The notes: generated by a model from the sequence alone, not told the origin. Counted from the first letter of the stretch, positions 16,310 to 25,948 are shown. The stretch is 36,852 nucleotides of DNA from Listeria fleischmannii subsp. fleischmannii LU2006-1 (GCF_000344175.1 NZ_ALWW01000030.1:1-36852); one strand, 5' to 3'. Program-made: numbers and translations.

Positions 16310-16822
16310 ATGAGTAAAAAAATTGCAACGGTTTTAACGAATTTATTTGAAGATGTGGAATTTACAAACCCTGCTGAAGCATTTAGAGAGGCGAAACACG
16401 AGGTTATTACTATTGAAAAGAAAGCGGGAAATGAAGTAACCGGGAAGCAAGGTGAAACGACGGTTAAGATTGATAAAGGAATTGATGATGTGACACCAGA
16501 AGAATTTGATGCCCTCTTTATTCCTGGCGGTTTCTCACCTGATCAATTGCGTGCAGACACTCGTTTTGTCCAATTTGTGGATGCTTTTATAAAAGAAGAT
16601 AAACCGATTTTCGCTATTTGTCATGGTCCGCAGCTGTTTATTCAAACGGATAGACTTAAGGGGAGAACGGTAACGGGTTTTACTTCTATTCGGAAAGATT
16701 TAGAAAATGCGGGTGCGGATGTGAAAGATGAAGAAGTGGTGGTAGATAATAATATTGTCACAAGTCGGACACCAGATGATTTACCTGCTTTTAACCGAGA
16801 AGCTTTAAAACTGTTACAATAA
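16310..16822 (+). CDS. DJ-1/PfpI family protein (type-1 glutamine amidotransferase-like)
   Basis: I start at ATG 16310 after GAGGAGG, rather than at the longer frame from 16271. The 170-residue protein has the PfpI/YfkM fold: LFIPGGFSPDQLR (69-81) and the nucleophile elbow FAICHGPQLF with Cys104 and neighbouring His105. An acidic residue near Glu15 completes the usual set. Relatives act as protein or nucleotide deglycases, or as general-stress proteins of uncertain substrate. A SigB-like promoter just upstream supports a stress role. It ends at a bidirectional terminator shared with the convergent GH4 gene. Confidence 0.88.
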   Translation: MSKKIATVLTNLFEDVEFTNPAEAFREAKHEVITIEKKAGNEVTGKQGETTVKIDKGIDDVTPEEFDALFIPGGFSPDQLRADTRFVQFVDAFIKEDKPIFAICHGPQLFIQTDRLKGRTVTGFTSIRKDLENAGADVKDEEVVVDNNIVTSRTPDDLPAFNREALKLLQ

Positions 16823-16827
16823 GAAAA

Positions 16828-16860
16828 AAAACAGAATGCCAAAACGGCATTCTGTTTTTT
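16828..16860. terminator. Bidirectional terminator between PfpI and GH4 genes
   Basis: The arms AAAACAGAATGCC (16828-16840) and GGCATTCTGTTTT (16846-16858) form a perfect 13-bp stem with A and T tracts on both sides. Confidence 0.88.
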
Positions 16861-16870
16861 CGTGTCTCAC

Positions 16871-18187
16871 TTATTTATTAAAGTTTGGCAAATATTCTTT
16901 ATGCGCTTCTAAAAGCTCATCAAGAAGTACGCGTGCTTCGCTATCACTAGGTGTTAATGGATTGATGGTCATAGCGAGTAAAGCTTTGTCGTAATCGCCT
17001 GTTACGGCTGCCTCTGCTGTTAAGCGCTCAAACGTTTTAATTTCTTGAATAATACCGTTAATGGCAACTGGTAAGTGTCCGCTTGCTAGAGGAATCGGAC
17101 CTTGACGCGTAATGACACAGTTTGTTTCAACAGCGGAATCAGGGTCAATGTCTAAAATGGCGCCATTGTTACGTGTGTTAACAATTTGAATATCACGTTT
17201 ATCGTTATAGATGGAGTTGATTAAGTTACAGGCAGCTTCACTGTAATACGCGCCACCGCGTTGCTCTAATTGTTTAGGCTTTTCTGCCAACTCTTCTTGT
17301 TTGTAAAGCTCAAATAGTTCAGCTTCTACTTTTTTAACAACTTCTGCACGCGTACCGTGTTCCGCGTAAGCTTTTGCTTGATCTTCTAGTTGTTGTTTAG
17401 TTTGCCAGTAGTAGCGTAAATAATCAATTGGAATCATGTTGAGTGTGCGAAGGAAAGTTTTATCCCAGCCTGTTGCATTAATATTTTTTAGTTTTGAACC
17501 TTGATCTTCCTCAGTCATTTTGAAAACCACATCACGCGTAACATCTTTCCCGTTATGATAAACAGTTTTCGCAAATACCATATGATTTAACCCAACGAAT
17601 TCCACATAAATTTCAGATGGACTAACGCCAAGTGTTTCTGCAATATTACGCTCAATGCCGATTGGACCATTACATAATCCCACAACTTTTTTCTGATTGC
17701 TATAACGTAAGACTGCTTCTGTTACCATACCTGCTGGGTTAGCAAAATTAATTAGCCAAGCGTCCGGACATAAGCGTTCCATATCGCGACAAATATCTAA
17801 AATGACTGGGATGGTACGAAGTCCTTTAAACATTCCACCCGGGCCATTAGTTTCTTGGCCAACAACGCCATGCGAATTTGGAATGCGTTCATCTTTAATA
17901 CGTGCATCAAGTAAACCAACGCGAAGTTGCGTTGTGACAAAATCAGCACCTTTTAAAGCTTTCTCACGATCAAGCGTTAAATGTATTTCAATATTAGCCC
18001 CTGCTTTTTTGACCATACGTTTGGCAAGGTTACCTACGATTTCTAATTTTTCCCGACCAGCTTCCACATCAACGAGCCAGATTTCACGAACAGGAAGTTC
18101 ATCTTGGCGTTTAATAAATCCTTCAATTAATTCAGGAGTGTAGCTCGAGCCGCCACCAATTGTTGCAATTTTAATACCTTTTGCCAT
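16871..18187 (-). CDS. GH4 6-phospho-beta-glucosidase (first copy)
   Basis: The 438-residue family-4 glycosidase hydrolyses phosphorylated beta-glucosides delivered by the PTS, using NAD+ and a divalent metal through a redox mechanism. The Rossmann motif is IATIGGGSSYTPELIEG near residue 6. FANPAGMVTEAVL (about 148-160), GLCNGPIG with the metal Cys, and GLNHMVF with the metal His are intact. It diverges from an RpiR regulator, and a cre-like site lies in its leader, so it is likely induced by its substrate and repressed by glucose. AGGAGGAAT precedes the ATG. It resembles the second GH4 enzyme at 30952-32286 closely in the first 160 residues but differs at the active-site loop (CNGPIG versus CNVPIG). 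Confidence 0.92.
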   Translation of the reverse strand: MAKGIKIATIGGGSSYTPELIEGFIKRQDELPVREIWLVDVEAGREKLEIVGNLAKRMVKKAGANIEIHLTLDREKALKGADFVTTQLRVGLLDARIKDERIPNSHGVVGQETNGPGGMFKGLRTIPVILDICRDMERLCPDAWLINFANPAGMVTEAVLRYSNQKKVVGLCNGPIGIERNIAETLGVSPSEIYVEFVGLNHMVFAKTVYHNGKDVTRDVVFKMTEEDQGSKLKNINATGWDKTFLRTLNMIPIDYLRYYWQTKQQLEDQAKAYAEHGTRAEVVKKVEAELFELYKQEELAEKPKQLEQRGGAYYSEAACNLINSIYNDKRDIQIVNTRNNGAILDIDPDSAVETNCVITRQGPIPLASGHLPVAINGIIQEIKTFERLTAEAAVTGDYDKALLAMTINPLTPSDSEARVLLDELLEAHKEYLPNFNK

Positions 18188-18224
18188 TTTTTATTCCTCC
18201 AATTTTTAAGAATTAACGTTTTGT

Positions 18225-18280
18225 TGTGAACGCTTTCTTGTTTACCCTTTTAGTATAGAAAGATTCCTCACAAATTACCA
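18225..18280 (-). promoter_or_regulatory. GH4 promoter with overlapping cre-like site
   Basis: On the minus strand, TGGTAA (18275-18280), a 17-base spacer and TATACT (18252-18257) form a promoter. TGTGAACGCTTTCT on the plus strand (18225-18238) matches the CcpA cre consensus at all but the last position and lies just downstream of the expected transcript start. Confidence 0.6.
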
Positions 18281-18323
18281 GCCTTTTGCTACAACTTGGT
18301 AGCTATTTTTGAAAAAGGAATTT

Positions 18324-18349
18324 GTTACATTTGAGTAACGAGGTGTTAC
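18324..18349 (+). promoter_or_regulatory. GTTAC/GTAAC operator-like repeats before the RpiR gene
   Basis: GTTAC (18324-18328), six bases, GTAAC (18335-18339), then another GTTAC (18345-18349). The spacing suggests a dimer site, perhaps for the RpiR protein itself. Confidence 0.4.
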
Positions 18350-18386
18350 ATGGTAAAATGAAGAAAATGTAAGTTGGAGGTTCAAC

Positions 18387-19136
18387 ATGCTTTTTTTAGA
18401 CCAATCAATTGAACTTAACGACACGGAACTCGATATCTATAATTATATAACCGCGCATCTTGATACGGTGATTTATATGCGCATCCGTGATTTAGCAGAG
18501 GCCACACATGTGAGTACGACGACCATTCTGCGCTTTTGTCGCCGCTTTAAATGTAACGGCTTCTCCGAATTTCGCGTTAAACTGCAACTCTATGCCGAAG
18601 AGCAAAAACGGACGCGGATTGACATGTCAGACGAAACGACCTACATCGATTTTTTACAAAGAACAGCTTCTCCTGAGTTTAAAGGTCAGGTTGCTCGTTC
18701 GGCGTCGGTTCTTCGCGATTCTGAGCTTGTCCTTTTTGCCGGCATCGGTTCATCGGGCATAATCGCCGAATACGGCGCACTGTATTTTTCGTCCCTTTTC
18801 ACACTCGCCCTACACATCGAAGACCCACTGAATCACCCTTTTTACCACCTTTCAAGCAAACTATCCGATAAGATTTGCCTCGTGGCGATTTCGGTTGACG
18901 GTGAAAATGAAGATATTATCCGCTACATTCACGAATTAAAGTCTCAAAAATGCAAAATTATTTCCATTACAAACAGCGCCAAGTCTACCATCGCAAGACT
19001 ATCCGATGCGAATATTGCTTACTATATCAATAAAGAAATGTATCAAGACGCAAACATCACGTCTCAACTCCCGGCTCTTTACACGATTGAATGTGTAGCA
19101 CGGGAAATTCGGACACAATTGGATAAGGAAAATTAA
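18387..19136 (+). CDS. RpiR/MurR-family transcriptional regulator with SIS domain
   Basis: The 249-residue regulator has an N-terminal HTH_6 domain (MRIRDLAEATHVSTTTILRF, about 31-50) and a sugar-isomerase (SIS) domain from about residue 100 (ELVLFAGIGSSGIIAEYGAL). The SIS domain binds phosphosugars, and family members control sugar-phosphate genes. It diverges from the GH4 gene, so that enzyme is its probable target and a 6-phospho-glycoside or its product the probable signal. TTGGAGG lies upstream of the ATG. The frame is complete and nothing is odd in it. Confidence 0.9.
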   Translation: MLFLDQSIELNDTELDIYNYITAHLDTVIYMRIRDLAEATHVSTTTILRFCRRFKCNGFSEFRVKLQLYAEEQKRTRIDMSDETTYIDFLQRTASPEFKGQVARSASVLRDSELVLFAGIGSSGIIAEYGALYFSSLFTLALHIEDPLNHPFYHLSSKLSDKICLVAISVDGENEDIIRYIHELKSQKCKIISITNSAKSTIARLSDANIAYYINKEMYQDANITSQLPALYTIECVAREIRTQLDKEN

Positions 19137-19164
19137 CCAAGCTGAAATTGAACTATTGTAGAGT

Positions 19165-19382
19165 AAAAACTGGCAACGAATCCGTTGGGAAGCCAGAGCA
19201 AATCGAATTGACCACGGCGAACGAGGCAGAGGAAAATATGCCTCCAGTACTGCTACTATCAGGAAACATTAACAATACGCCTCAAAACGATAGTGCTGAT
19301 TCAAGCGCCCCTCTAACTTCAAGTTTAGGCGGTATGATAATAGTAAGAAATACCACAAGAAAAAATAATTAGTATTTAGCAT
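19165..19382 (+). ncRNA. Putative structured RNA upstream of the pss operon
   Basis: This gap after the RpiR gene is GC-richer than its surroundings and folds locally. CTGGC-AACG-AATC-CGTT-GGGAA-GCCAG makes a two-step hairpin (19170-19196), GAGGCA (19223-19228) pairs with TGCCTC (19239-19244), and a strong terminator follows at 19383. An open frame here (19148-19372, TTG start) has no ribosome site and low-complexity Asn/Ser/Thr content, so I do not call it a gene. It matches none of the riboswitch cores I know, and I looked for c-di-GMP-I and -II cores in particular. A small RNA or a leader remnant is possible. Confidence 0.3.
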
Positions 19383-19416
19383 AAAACGCCCATTTTATTT
19401 TTAAAATGGGCGTTTT
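19383..19416. terminator. Terminator before the pss promoter
   Basis: The arms AAAACGCCCATTTTA (19383-19397) and TAAAATGGGCGTTTT (19402-19416) form a 15-bp stem with A/T tails. Confidence 0.88.
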
Positions 19417-19503
19417 AATTGCGGAATTTGAAAAGAAATTTTTTTGCATTTTTACACCTAAAGACGCAAAAAAAGGATTCTAGCTAGTAATTTTTATTAT
19501 TTT

Positions 19504-19540
19504 TGATATAATTATGTTGTAAATGTGTCGAAAATGTGTC
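19504..19540 (+). promoter_or_regulatory. pss operon promoter with tandem 9-bp repeat
   Basis: TGATATAAT (19504-19512) is an extended -10 box. AAATGTGTC occurs twice (19521-19529 and 19532-19540) at an 11-base period, about one helical turn, just downstream. This looks like a tandem regulator site overlapping the transcript start, 60-80 bases before pssA. Confidence 0.5.
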
Positions 19541-19602
19541 AAAACGTAATAGGTCATTAGTATTAAGAAAAAAATCCAATTTGCAAAACAGGAGGGGATT
19601 CT

Positions 19603-21116
19603 ATGGGTGAAAAACATGTAAATCAAGTTATTTACGCAAAATGGATTGCTTTTGTTCATTTTGTAAAACAGTGGATGAGCCCAGCCCTTTTTGCCACTCT
19701 TGGCGTTTTGATAATTGGAATTATCGTGCTTTTTGTACCGCCTTATATCGGTTTAGCCGACAATGGCGATTTTTTTCGCGTTTTTTCAAGTAATGGCATG
19801 TATGTCGATCAGGTTCAACATACCGCGACACAATTTGGGTATTTCGTAAAAGATTATCCGATTTATGAATATTTTAACGAACAACACACCGCCTTTTTTT
19901 CCTCCCAAAGTTTATTTATTTCAGTCGGCTTTATTTTTGAATAATTTCTTTTTAAGATGGCATTTTTGATATTCGTTTTTTGGCGCTCCTTTATTTCATT
20001 TTCTTATTAGGGGCCGTTTATTTGCTTGTAGAAGGTATTACGACAAAAATGAAGGGCTTTTCTGGCTATGTTGTCGCGCTATTTGCTATTCTCATTTTCG
20101 GCGATACCGCTTATATAGCGTACTTTAACTCCTTTTTCGGCGAAGGTTTAATGCTTATTGCCATGCTCTATATTTCAGCAAGCCTCCTTCTCATCTACCA
20201 AAATCGCTACAATGATTACTGGATGCTAGCGCTTTTTTTTGTTTCAAGCCTGCTCCTCATCACAACGAAACAGCAAAACGCTCCAGTCGCCATCGTCATC
20301 GGTATGCTTGGACTTCTCCTTCTTTTTATTAAAAAAAATAAAGCTTTTCGGATTTGGACTGCTTCCGCATTAGGGGCAATCGTTCTAACTGGTGTACTCA
20401 TGTACGCCTTCATCCCTGAAACCTTCGTCACAATTAACCAGTATCAGACCATGACGCGCGGAGTCATTTTAAATACGGAAGAACCTGAAAAAGACTTAAA
20501 GGACATGGGAATAAATGAGCAGTTTGCGCTCTTAAAAGGCACTACTTATTTCCAAAAATATAAAATGGTCGAAACTGACAGCCCTTTTATGGAAGAAAAT
20601 TTTTATCGCCATTTTGGCTTTGTGCCCGTATTGGAATTTTATATAAGTCACCCCAACACCTTACTTCAAATGCTAAATTTATCTGCCGAGCACGCCTTCA
20701 CCATTCGACCGCTCGAAATGGGGAACTATGAAAAAAGTGCAGGAAAACCGTTTGGGGCTAAAACGGGTTTTTTCACACTGTACAGTACAGTGAAACATAA
20801 TGCTTCCCCCTCCTCATTCGGCATGATTGTATTGTTTGCCCTTGCTGTCATTTTAGGCTACAGCCGCGGCAGCATTCAAAAATGGCGCTTAGGCGACTTT
20901 CGCGGATTAGTTCGGCTCGATTTAGTTCTCATTTTAGTAGGAACAAGCTTTGCGGTTCTACTTACAACGATTGTTGGCGACGGGGAAGCGGATTTAGCCA
21001 AACATGAATTTTTATTTAATGTTTGCTTTGATATTTTGATTTTAATGATTTTAGCGTCATTAACAGAATTTACTTGGGAACAAATTGCGAAAAGGAGGGC
21101 GAAAAAGCATGTTTAA
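19603..21116 (+). pseudogene. pssA: PssA-like exopolysaccharide membrane protein, frameshifted
   Basis: This is the first gene of the exopolysaccharide operon, encoding a multispanning membrane protein of about 500 residues whose role in synthesis is not settled. AGGAGGGG precedes ATG 19603. The first frame (19603-19944) holds one membrane segment and the conserved-looking PPYIGLADNGDFFRVFS, then hits TAA. The remaining 380 residues, many transmembrane, run in another frame up to 21116. Between them, a third frame reads LNNFFLRWHF and the last frame reads DGIFDIRFLALLYFIF, so one net shift (perhaps two small indels) falls in the T-rich stretch 19930-19960. No ribosome site supports a separate start at 19980. 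If real, the operon lacks an intact first gene. The symbol rests on operon similarity. Confidence 0.7.
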
Positions 21117-22614
21117 AAAATGTCTTTTAGTGCTTCTTTTTATCAGCAGTATAAGCTTTTGGCCGGCACCTCTTGTAGTTGCTAAGGGCGAGACGACGCT
21201 TGTTTTATATGATAGTTTGGCGAAACAAAGCGCAACAGATGGCAACGTGGATTTGCTTTTACGGATGCTAGCCTCATACGGGCAAACAGTGCGTATTTCG
21301 GATACACGTGAAAAATTAGATACGTCTTCAGTGGATCATATAATTGTCATTCAAAATAAAGCAAAGCCGATTCAACCGGAAGTGAGTGAAAAGCTACAAA
21401 AATACGGTAAAAAAATCTTATTCATTGGGCAAACACCGCCTGGCTGGGCACGAAAGCAGCTAGGGAATTTGCAGATGCAAATAAGTGATACCGCCATTTC
21501 CGTTAGGACAAAAGAAGCCCTACAATCTGAACCCCTCCTTTTAGGGAAGCTCCAGTTAATTAAACAGACGAGCGCAGAGAAAATAGGGGAACTAACAGCG
21601 GATGACGGGACTAAATTTCCGTATGCGGTTCGAAATAATAAGCTGTCTTATGCCAGTTTTTTAGTCAAAGATTCACTGAGCGAATTTGCTTTACTAGAAG
21701 TATTAAATGATTTTTATGGTGCGGGAAAAACGGGTCAGCCCTATGTCGTGATTCGGGATGTTAACCCGTTTGTAGACTTTGACATGGTTCAAAAAACAGC
21801 AGATGCCTTTAACGAGGCGGGCATACCGTTTATCGTAAGCGCCGGCCCGGTTTTTGAAAATATGAACTTAAAGGCAGCCAAAAATTATGCGGAACTACTT
21901 CAATACGTTGAAACACGGGGCGGGAGCATAGTTTTAAATGCCCCAGTCGTTACTTTTGGAGAAAGTAAGAAAGGCGAACTAACAGACGTTATGACTACTT
22001 CTGTCCAATTTTTTGCGCAAAACGAAATTGCACCGCTTGGAATAAGTGCAGAGGCTTACTGGCAAACGGATAAAGTATATCAAAAAGAAGGCTTAGCCCC
22101 GTTTTCCTCCGCCATTTTATTCCCAAATCAAAACATTATTTACACAGATGAAACTAAAGAAACGAATGCCTTTACAAGTGCGCTCTTTTATTTAGACGGG
22201 AAGCGCTACGAAAAATGGGAGCAAGCGGCAAATGAAACGCCGTTTAATGTGGATACAGCGCTTGGATTCTCCCTTTTTAAAAATGAAAAAGAGTTGCGGG
22301 AAACGGTTTCGTGGCTACGTCAAATGCCTATCCAAGACTATACAAATTTACCGCATACCGTTCAGACGGAAAAGGATAAGATCACGGCTCAAAACGGCTT
22401 TTTATCAGTGAACGGGAAGGAAATTACTCCGGCCGACCATTTTCTAAATGTGAAGGTGAAAAAAAATTCAACCACAAGAAGCTTCACTAAACGAATTCTT
22501 TTCCGTCCAATCGAAGGTGTTAACGGTCATTATTTGTGTGACGTTGTTTATTTTTGTGATTTTATTCGTGATTGGCTACCGGGCCTACCGGAAAAAATAT
22601 GTGAAATGAGGTGA
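21109..22614 (+). pseudogene. pssB: PssB-like secreted polysaccharide-processing protein with frameshifted C-terminus
   Basis: I start at ATG 21109 (eight bases inside pssA, after AGGAGGGCG), giving a signal peptide (MFKKCLLVLLFISSISF...). The extracellular body contains YVVIRDVNPFVDFDMVQKTA and FIVSAGPVFENM, features of DUF2334, a deacetylase-like fold. At 22459-22466 is a run of eight A. As read, the last 47 residues are an unconvincing tail. With seven A the frame becomes QPQEASLNEFFSVQ, then a hydrophobic helix (VIICVTLFIFVILFVIGY) and a basic end RAYRKKYVK, stopping at 22607-22609 right before pssC. That is a normal membrane anchor, so the present sequence carries a one-base insertion. 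The result would be release or misfolding of PssB, or it is a sequencing error. Confidence 0.72.
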
Positions 22615-22619
22615 GGGTA

Positions 22620-23870
22620 TTGACAGTTGCAGACTATTTATCGCTTTTTGCTGTTATTTGTATTTGGGGACTTTTGCTTGTGAATATCGTGCTCATCATT
22701 GCGGGTTATATTTATTATTTACGTAACGAAAGGCGAGATATTCCTGATATTAAAGGAGTGGAGCCTTTTGTATCCATCATGGTTCCAGCCCATAACGAAG
22801 GAAAAGTGATTGTAAAAACCGTAGAATCGCTTCTTGCATTCAATTATCCTCATGACCGCTATGAAGTCATTGTGATTAATGATAACTCCTCCGATAATAG
22901 CGCCGAATTACTCCAAAACGTACAAATGAAGTACCCAGATCGGAATTTCACCGTCATTAATACAGATAGTGAAACGGGTGGTAAGGGAAAATCAAATGCG
23001 TTAAACATTGGTTTTGAAAAAAGTCGGGGTGAGTATATTGCGATTTATGATGCGGATAACACACCGGAAAAAAATGCACTACGCTATTTAATTGGCGAAA
23101 TTACGCATGATGAGAGACTTGGTGCCGTTATTGGAAAGTTTCGGACGAGGAATCGAAATGCGAGCTGGCTCACACGTTTTATTAATATTGAAACGCTTAG
23201 TTTTCAGTGGATGGCTCAAGCAGGCCGTTATTCGCTTTTTAAGCTGTGTACCATTCCGGGAACTAATTTTGTAGTGAGGCGTTCTATTTTAACAGAAATC
23301 GGCGGTTGGGATATCAAAGCGGTTGCTGAAGATACTGAAATTAGTTTTCGTATTTATATGATGGGCTATCGTATTAAGTTCCAATCAAAAGCTGTGACGT
23401 GGGAACAAGAACCGCAGACGCTTTCTGTCTGGTTTAAGCAACGTTCAAGGTGGGCAAAAGGGAATATTTATGTCATTTTAAAAAATGTGCCGCTTTTATT
23501 TCAAAAAAAAGGTCGCCCTATTCGCTTTGACATTTTATACTTCTTATCCATTTATTTTTTACTTTTAAGTTCATTACTTCTAAGTGATACATTACTTATT
23601 TTTAACTTTTTAGGGTATGTGCATACAACGCTTGCAAGTTTTAGTACTACGCTTTGGTTACTGGCCATTATTCTTTTTATTACAGGGACTTTTATTACAC
23701 TTTCAACGGAAAAAGATGAAATTTCATTATCCAATTTTCTATTTATTATGTTGATGTATGTGACTTATTGTCAGCTGTGGATGGTTGTGGCTGTTTATGG
23801 CTTTTACATTTTCTTAAAAGATACGATTTTGAAAAGGGAAACGAAATGGTATAAGACGGAGCGATTTTAG
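22620..23870 (+). CDS. pssC: PssC: membrane glycosyltransferase family 2 (exopolysaccharide synthase)
   Basis: I favour the TTG at 22620, six bases after AGGTG; a GTG at 22611 would put that ribosome site inside the gene. The 416-residue product has an N-terminal helix, a GT2 catalytic domain and about four C-terminal membrane helices. Catalytic residues are present: Asp in NDNSSDNS (about 88-94), DAD at 144-146, ED at 237-238 and the QRSRW motif at 274-278, as in processive synthases such as PgaC and BcsA. It polymerises a surface polysaccharide from nucleotide sugar; in Listeria the pss product is an N-acetylmannosamine/galactose polymer, which I cite from memory. It is intact and should be the catalytic core of the complex with PssD and PssE. 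Confidence 0.85.
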   Translation: MTVADYLSLFAVICIWGLLLVNIVLIIAGYIYYLRNERRDIPDIKGVEPFVSIMVPAHNEGKVIVKTVESLLAFNYPHDRYEVIVINDNSSDNSAELLQNVQMKYPDRNFTVINTDSETGGKGKSNALNIGFEKSRGEYIAIYDADNTPEKNALRYLIGEITHDERLGAVIGKFRTRNRNASWLTRFINIETLSFQWMAQAGRYSLFKLCTIPGTNFVVRRSILTEIGGWDIKAVAEDTEISFRIYMMGYRIKFQSKAVTWEQEPQTLSVWFKQRSRWAKGNIYVILKNVPLLFQKKGRPIRFDILYFLSIYFLLLSSLLLSDTLLIFNFLGYVHTTLASFSTTLWLLAIILFITGTFITLSTEKDEISLSNFLFIMLMYVTYCQLWMVVAVYGFYIFLKDTILKRETKWYKTERF

Positions 23871-23880
23871 GAGGGGCAAT

Positions 23881-25938
23881 ATGAAAAAATTAGGCATTTT
23901 ACTGGTCGCATGTTTTGGCATCTTCTTTTGTTTAACTAGTTACGAGTTGCATGCAAAAGCGGCTACTTATCAGACGGTGCTTGGGGTAGACAAGGAAGCT
24001 CGTGGTAAATATACGACGACAAAACAAAATTTTACGATTGAAGATTATTGGAAGGCAAAAACGGTGAAGGCGAAACTGGTGTACCGCGTGACGCAGCTTT
24101 CGGAACAAGAGGTTTCAACCATAACCTTCTCGGTGAATGATGTGCCGTTCTATTCGTTCCGTCCGGCTAAGGGTGAGACGGGGGTACAGGAAATTACGGT
24201 CGATGTGCCGGTTGATAAGTTGAAAAAAGGAAGCAATGTTTTTGCGGTGGAAGGTTTTATTTATACAACGCTACCTGATAATCAATGTACGATTGATGAT
24301 ACACCAGCGAACTGGCTGCATATTGATAAGGCAAGCAGCGTTTTAGTAGACTATGATGAGTTACCATTTAAAAATACGATTGCTGATTTTAATGATCGTT
24401 TTACAGGTATTGATACGGTGAAAAACGAACAAAGCGGCGTTTTTATGTCCGATAAAACATCGGATGCGGAAATGACGTCTAGTTTACAAATGGTGACGGC
24501 TTTTGCGCATGAAAATAAGCTAGATGACAAACAGATTGCGCTTGGTGCCTACGGGGACACAGCTAAACGAAATGACAAGCGCTATCAACTCGTTGTCGCC
24601 AATTTTAAAAATTTGCCTGCTGCACTTAAAAATGGAATAGACACGGAAAAATTAAATCAGCAAGCGGTCATAAAACTTCAAAACGTGGCGGGTAAGCGCG
24701 TTCTTATTGTGACATCAAAAGACGATGCTCTGTTAAAAGTGGCAGCGAAGCTTATTAGTAATCAGTCGCTCACCTCCCAACTTGCTTTAGACGAAAAGTG
24801 GGTGAAGGCGGACGAAAAAGTGGAAACGCCAAAAACAAAAGTGGATAAGGAAATTAAATTAACAACAGAGGGCGACAAGGTGAAGGGCATAGGACATGTG
24901 GAGCAAGATTATTTCATCAAAGTTCCCTCCAATAGAAGCATTTCGGATGGGACAAAAGTGAACTTAAAGTATCGCTATTCAAGCAACCTTGATTTCGAAC
25001 ATTCCCTTGTCACCGTTTTGATTAACGGTAAACCCATTGGAAGCCAAAAATTAACCGCCAAAAAAGCAAATGATGACTCATTTACAATTAATGTCCCTAA
25101 AGATATGAATATTGTAGGCAATTTTAATGTCACCGTCGCGTTTGACTTAATTTTAACGGATAATTATTGTGGTTTTATGAATGATTCGGAAATTCCATGG
25201 GGATTTGTAACGAATGAATCCACATTTGATTTACACACGGAAGAACAAAAGAACTTTTTGTTTAACAACTACCCGTACCCAATAATTCAAGACGAGACAT
25301 TCAATGAGGCGGTAGTCGTTTTACCGGATAAACCGGATGCATCTATTCTTACATCACTTGAAAATGTCTTCAATTTATTTGGGCAATTTGTAGATGGTAA
25401 CTATGGTAGTTTAGAAGCCGTTTCAAGCAGCCATTTTAAAGCGGCTAATGAATCTCAAAATATTATTGCTTTTGGTGGTCTAAATGACAATACCGTTATT
25501 AAACAAGCCAACGATAAATTGTACTTTAAATATAATCAAGCGGGCACCTATTTCCTTTCAAACGAAAAAATGAAAATTGATCCAACTTACGGAAAACGAA
25601 TTGGCAGTGTCCAACTCATCCCCTCCATTTTTAACAAAGAAAAAGCGATTTTAGCTGTCACTGGCCCGACGAGTCAAACAACAGCGCTTGGGTCGTCGCT
25701 TTTAGGTTCGCGTGAGATGTTAAGTAAGACCTACGGGGACGGGGCAATTATTGATGCGGATGATACTATCCACGCATATCGCTTTAAAAAGGTAGCGAGT
25801 GCGGATAATGAGACTTCGTTTGCGACTAAGCTTGCGGATAATAAAGGCACTCTTGCTTTTGCGGCTGTTACGGTGATGATTCTCATTCTACTTGCTACAG
25901 CGACTGTTTTATTATTACGTAAATATCGGAAGAAATGA
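23881..25938 (+). CDS. pssD: PssD: BcsB-like exopolysaccharide export subunit
   Basis: The 685-residue protein has a signal peptide (cleaved near AKAATYQ), a long extracellular region with repeated beta-sandwich and ferredoxin-like parts, and one C-terminal membrane helix (FAAVTVMILILLATATVLLL) with basic tail RKYRKK. This is the topology of cellulose-synthase subunit BcsB, which guides the growing chain. Two related segments are visible: VNDVPFYSFRPAKG near residue 90 and INGKPIGSQKLTAKKAN near 380. Near each, a DNQCTIDDTPANWLHI (about 138-153) or DNYCGFMNDSEIPWGF (about 424-439) block repeats the Cys/Trp pattern. AGGAGGGGC precedes the ATG. The frame is intact. Confidence 0.83.
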   Translation: MKKLGILLVACFGIFFCLTSYELHAKAATYQTVLGVDKEARGKYTTTKQNFTIEDYWKAKTVKAKLVYRVTQLSEQEVSTITFSVNDVPFYSFRPAKGETGVQEITVDVPVDKLKKGSNVFAVEGFIYTTLPDNQCTIDDTPANWLHIDKASSVLVDYDELPFKNTIADFNDRFTGIDTVKNEQSGVFMSDKTSDAEMTSSLQMVTAFAHENKLDDKQIALGAYGDTAKRNDKRYQLVVANFKNLPAALKNGIDTEKLNQQAVIKLQNVAGKRVLIVTSKDDALLKVAAKLISNQSLTSQLALDEKWVKADEKVETPKTKVDKEIKLTTEGDKVKGIGHVEQDYFIKVPSNRSISDGTKVNLKYRYSSNLDFEHSLVTVLINGKPIGSQKLTAKKANDDSFTINVPKDMNIVGNFNVTVAFDLILTDNYCGFMNDSEIPWGFVTNESTFDLHTEEQKNFLFNNYPYPIIQDETFNEAVVVLPDKPDASILTSLENVFNLFGQFVDGNYGSLEAVSSSHFKAANESQNIIAFGGLNDNTVIKQANDKLYFKYNQAGTYFLSNEKMKIDPTYGKRIGSVQLIPSIFNKEKAILAVTGPTSQTTALGSSLLGSREMLSKTYGDGAIIDADDTIHAYRFKKVASADNETSFATKLADNKGTLAFAAVTVMILILLATATVLLLRKYRKK

Positions 25939-25948
25939 GGGAGGATGT

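Noticed and set aside
19148-19372. 74-codon open frame upstream of the pss operon
   Set aside because: It has a TTG start without a ribosome site and low-complexity composition, and local hairpins cover the same bases. I treat the region as possible RNA instead.
19137-19602. c-di-GMP riboswitch before the c-di-GMP-controlled operon
   Set aside because: I searched for the conserved cores of both classes and found neither, so the link to c-di-GMP here rests on PssE only.
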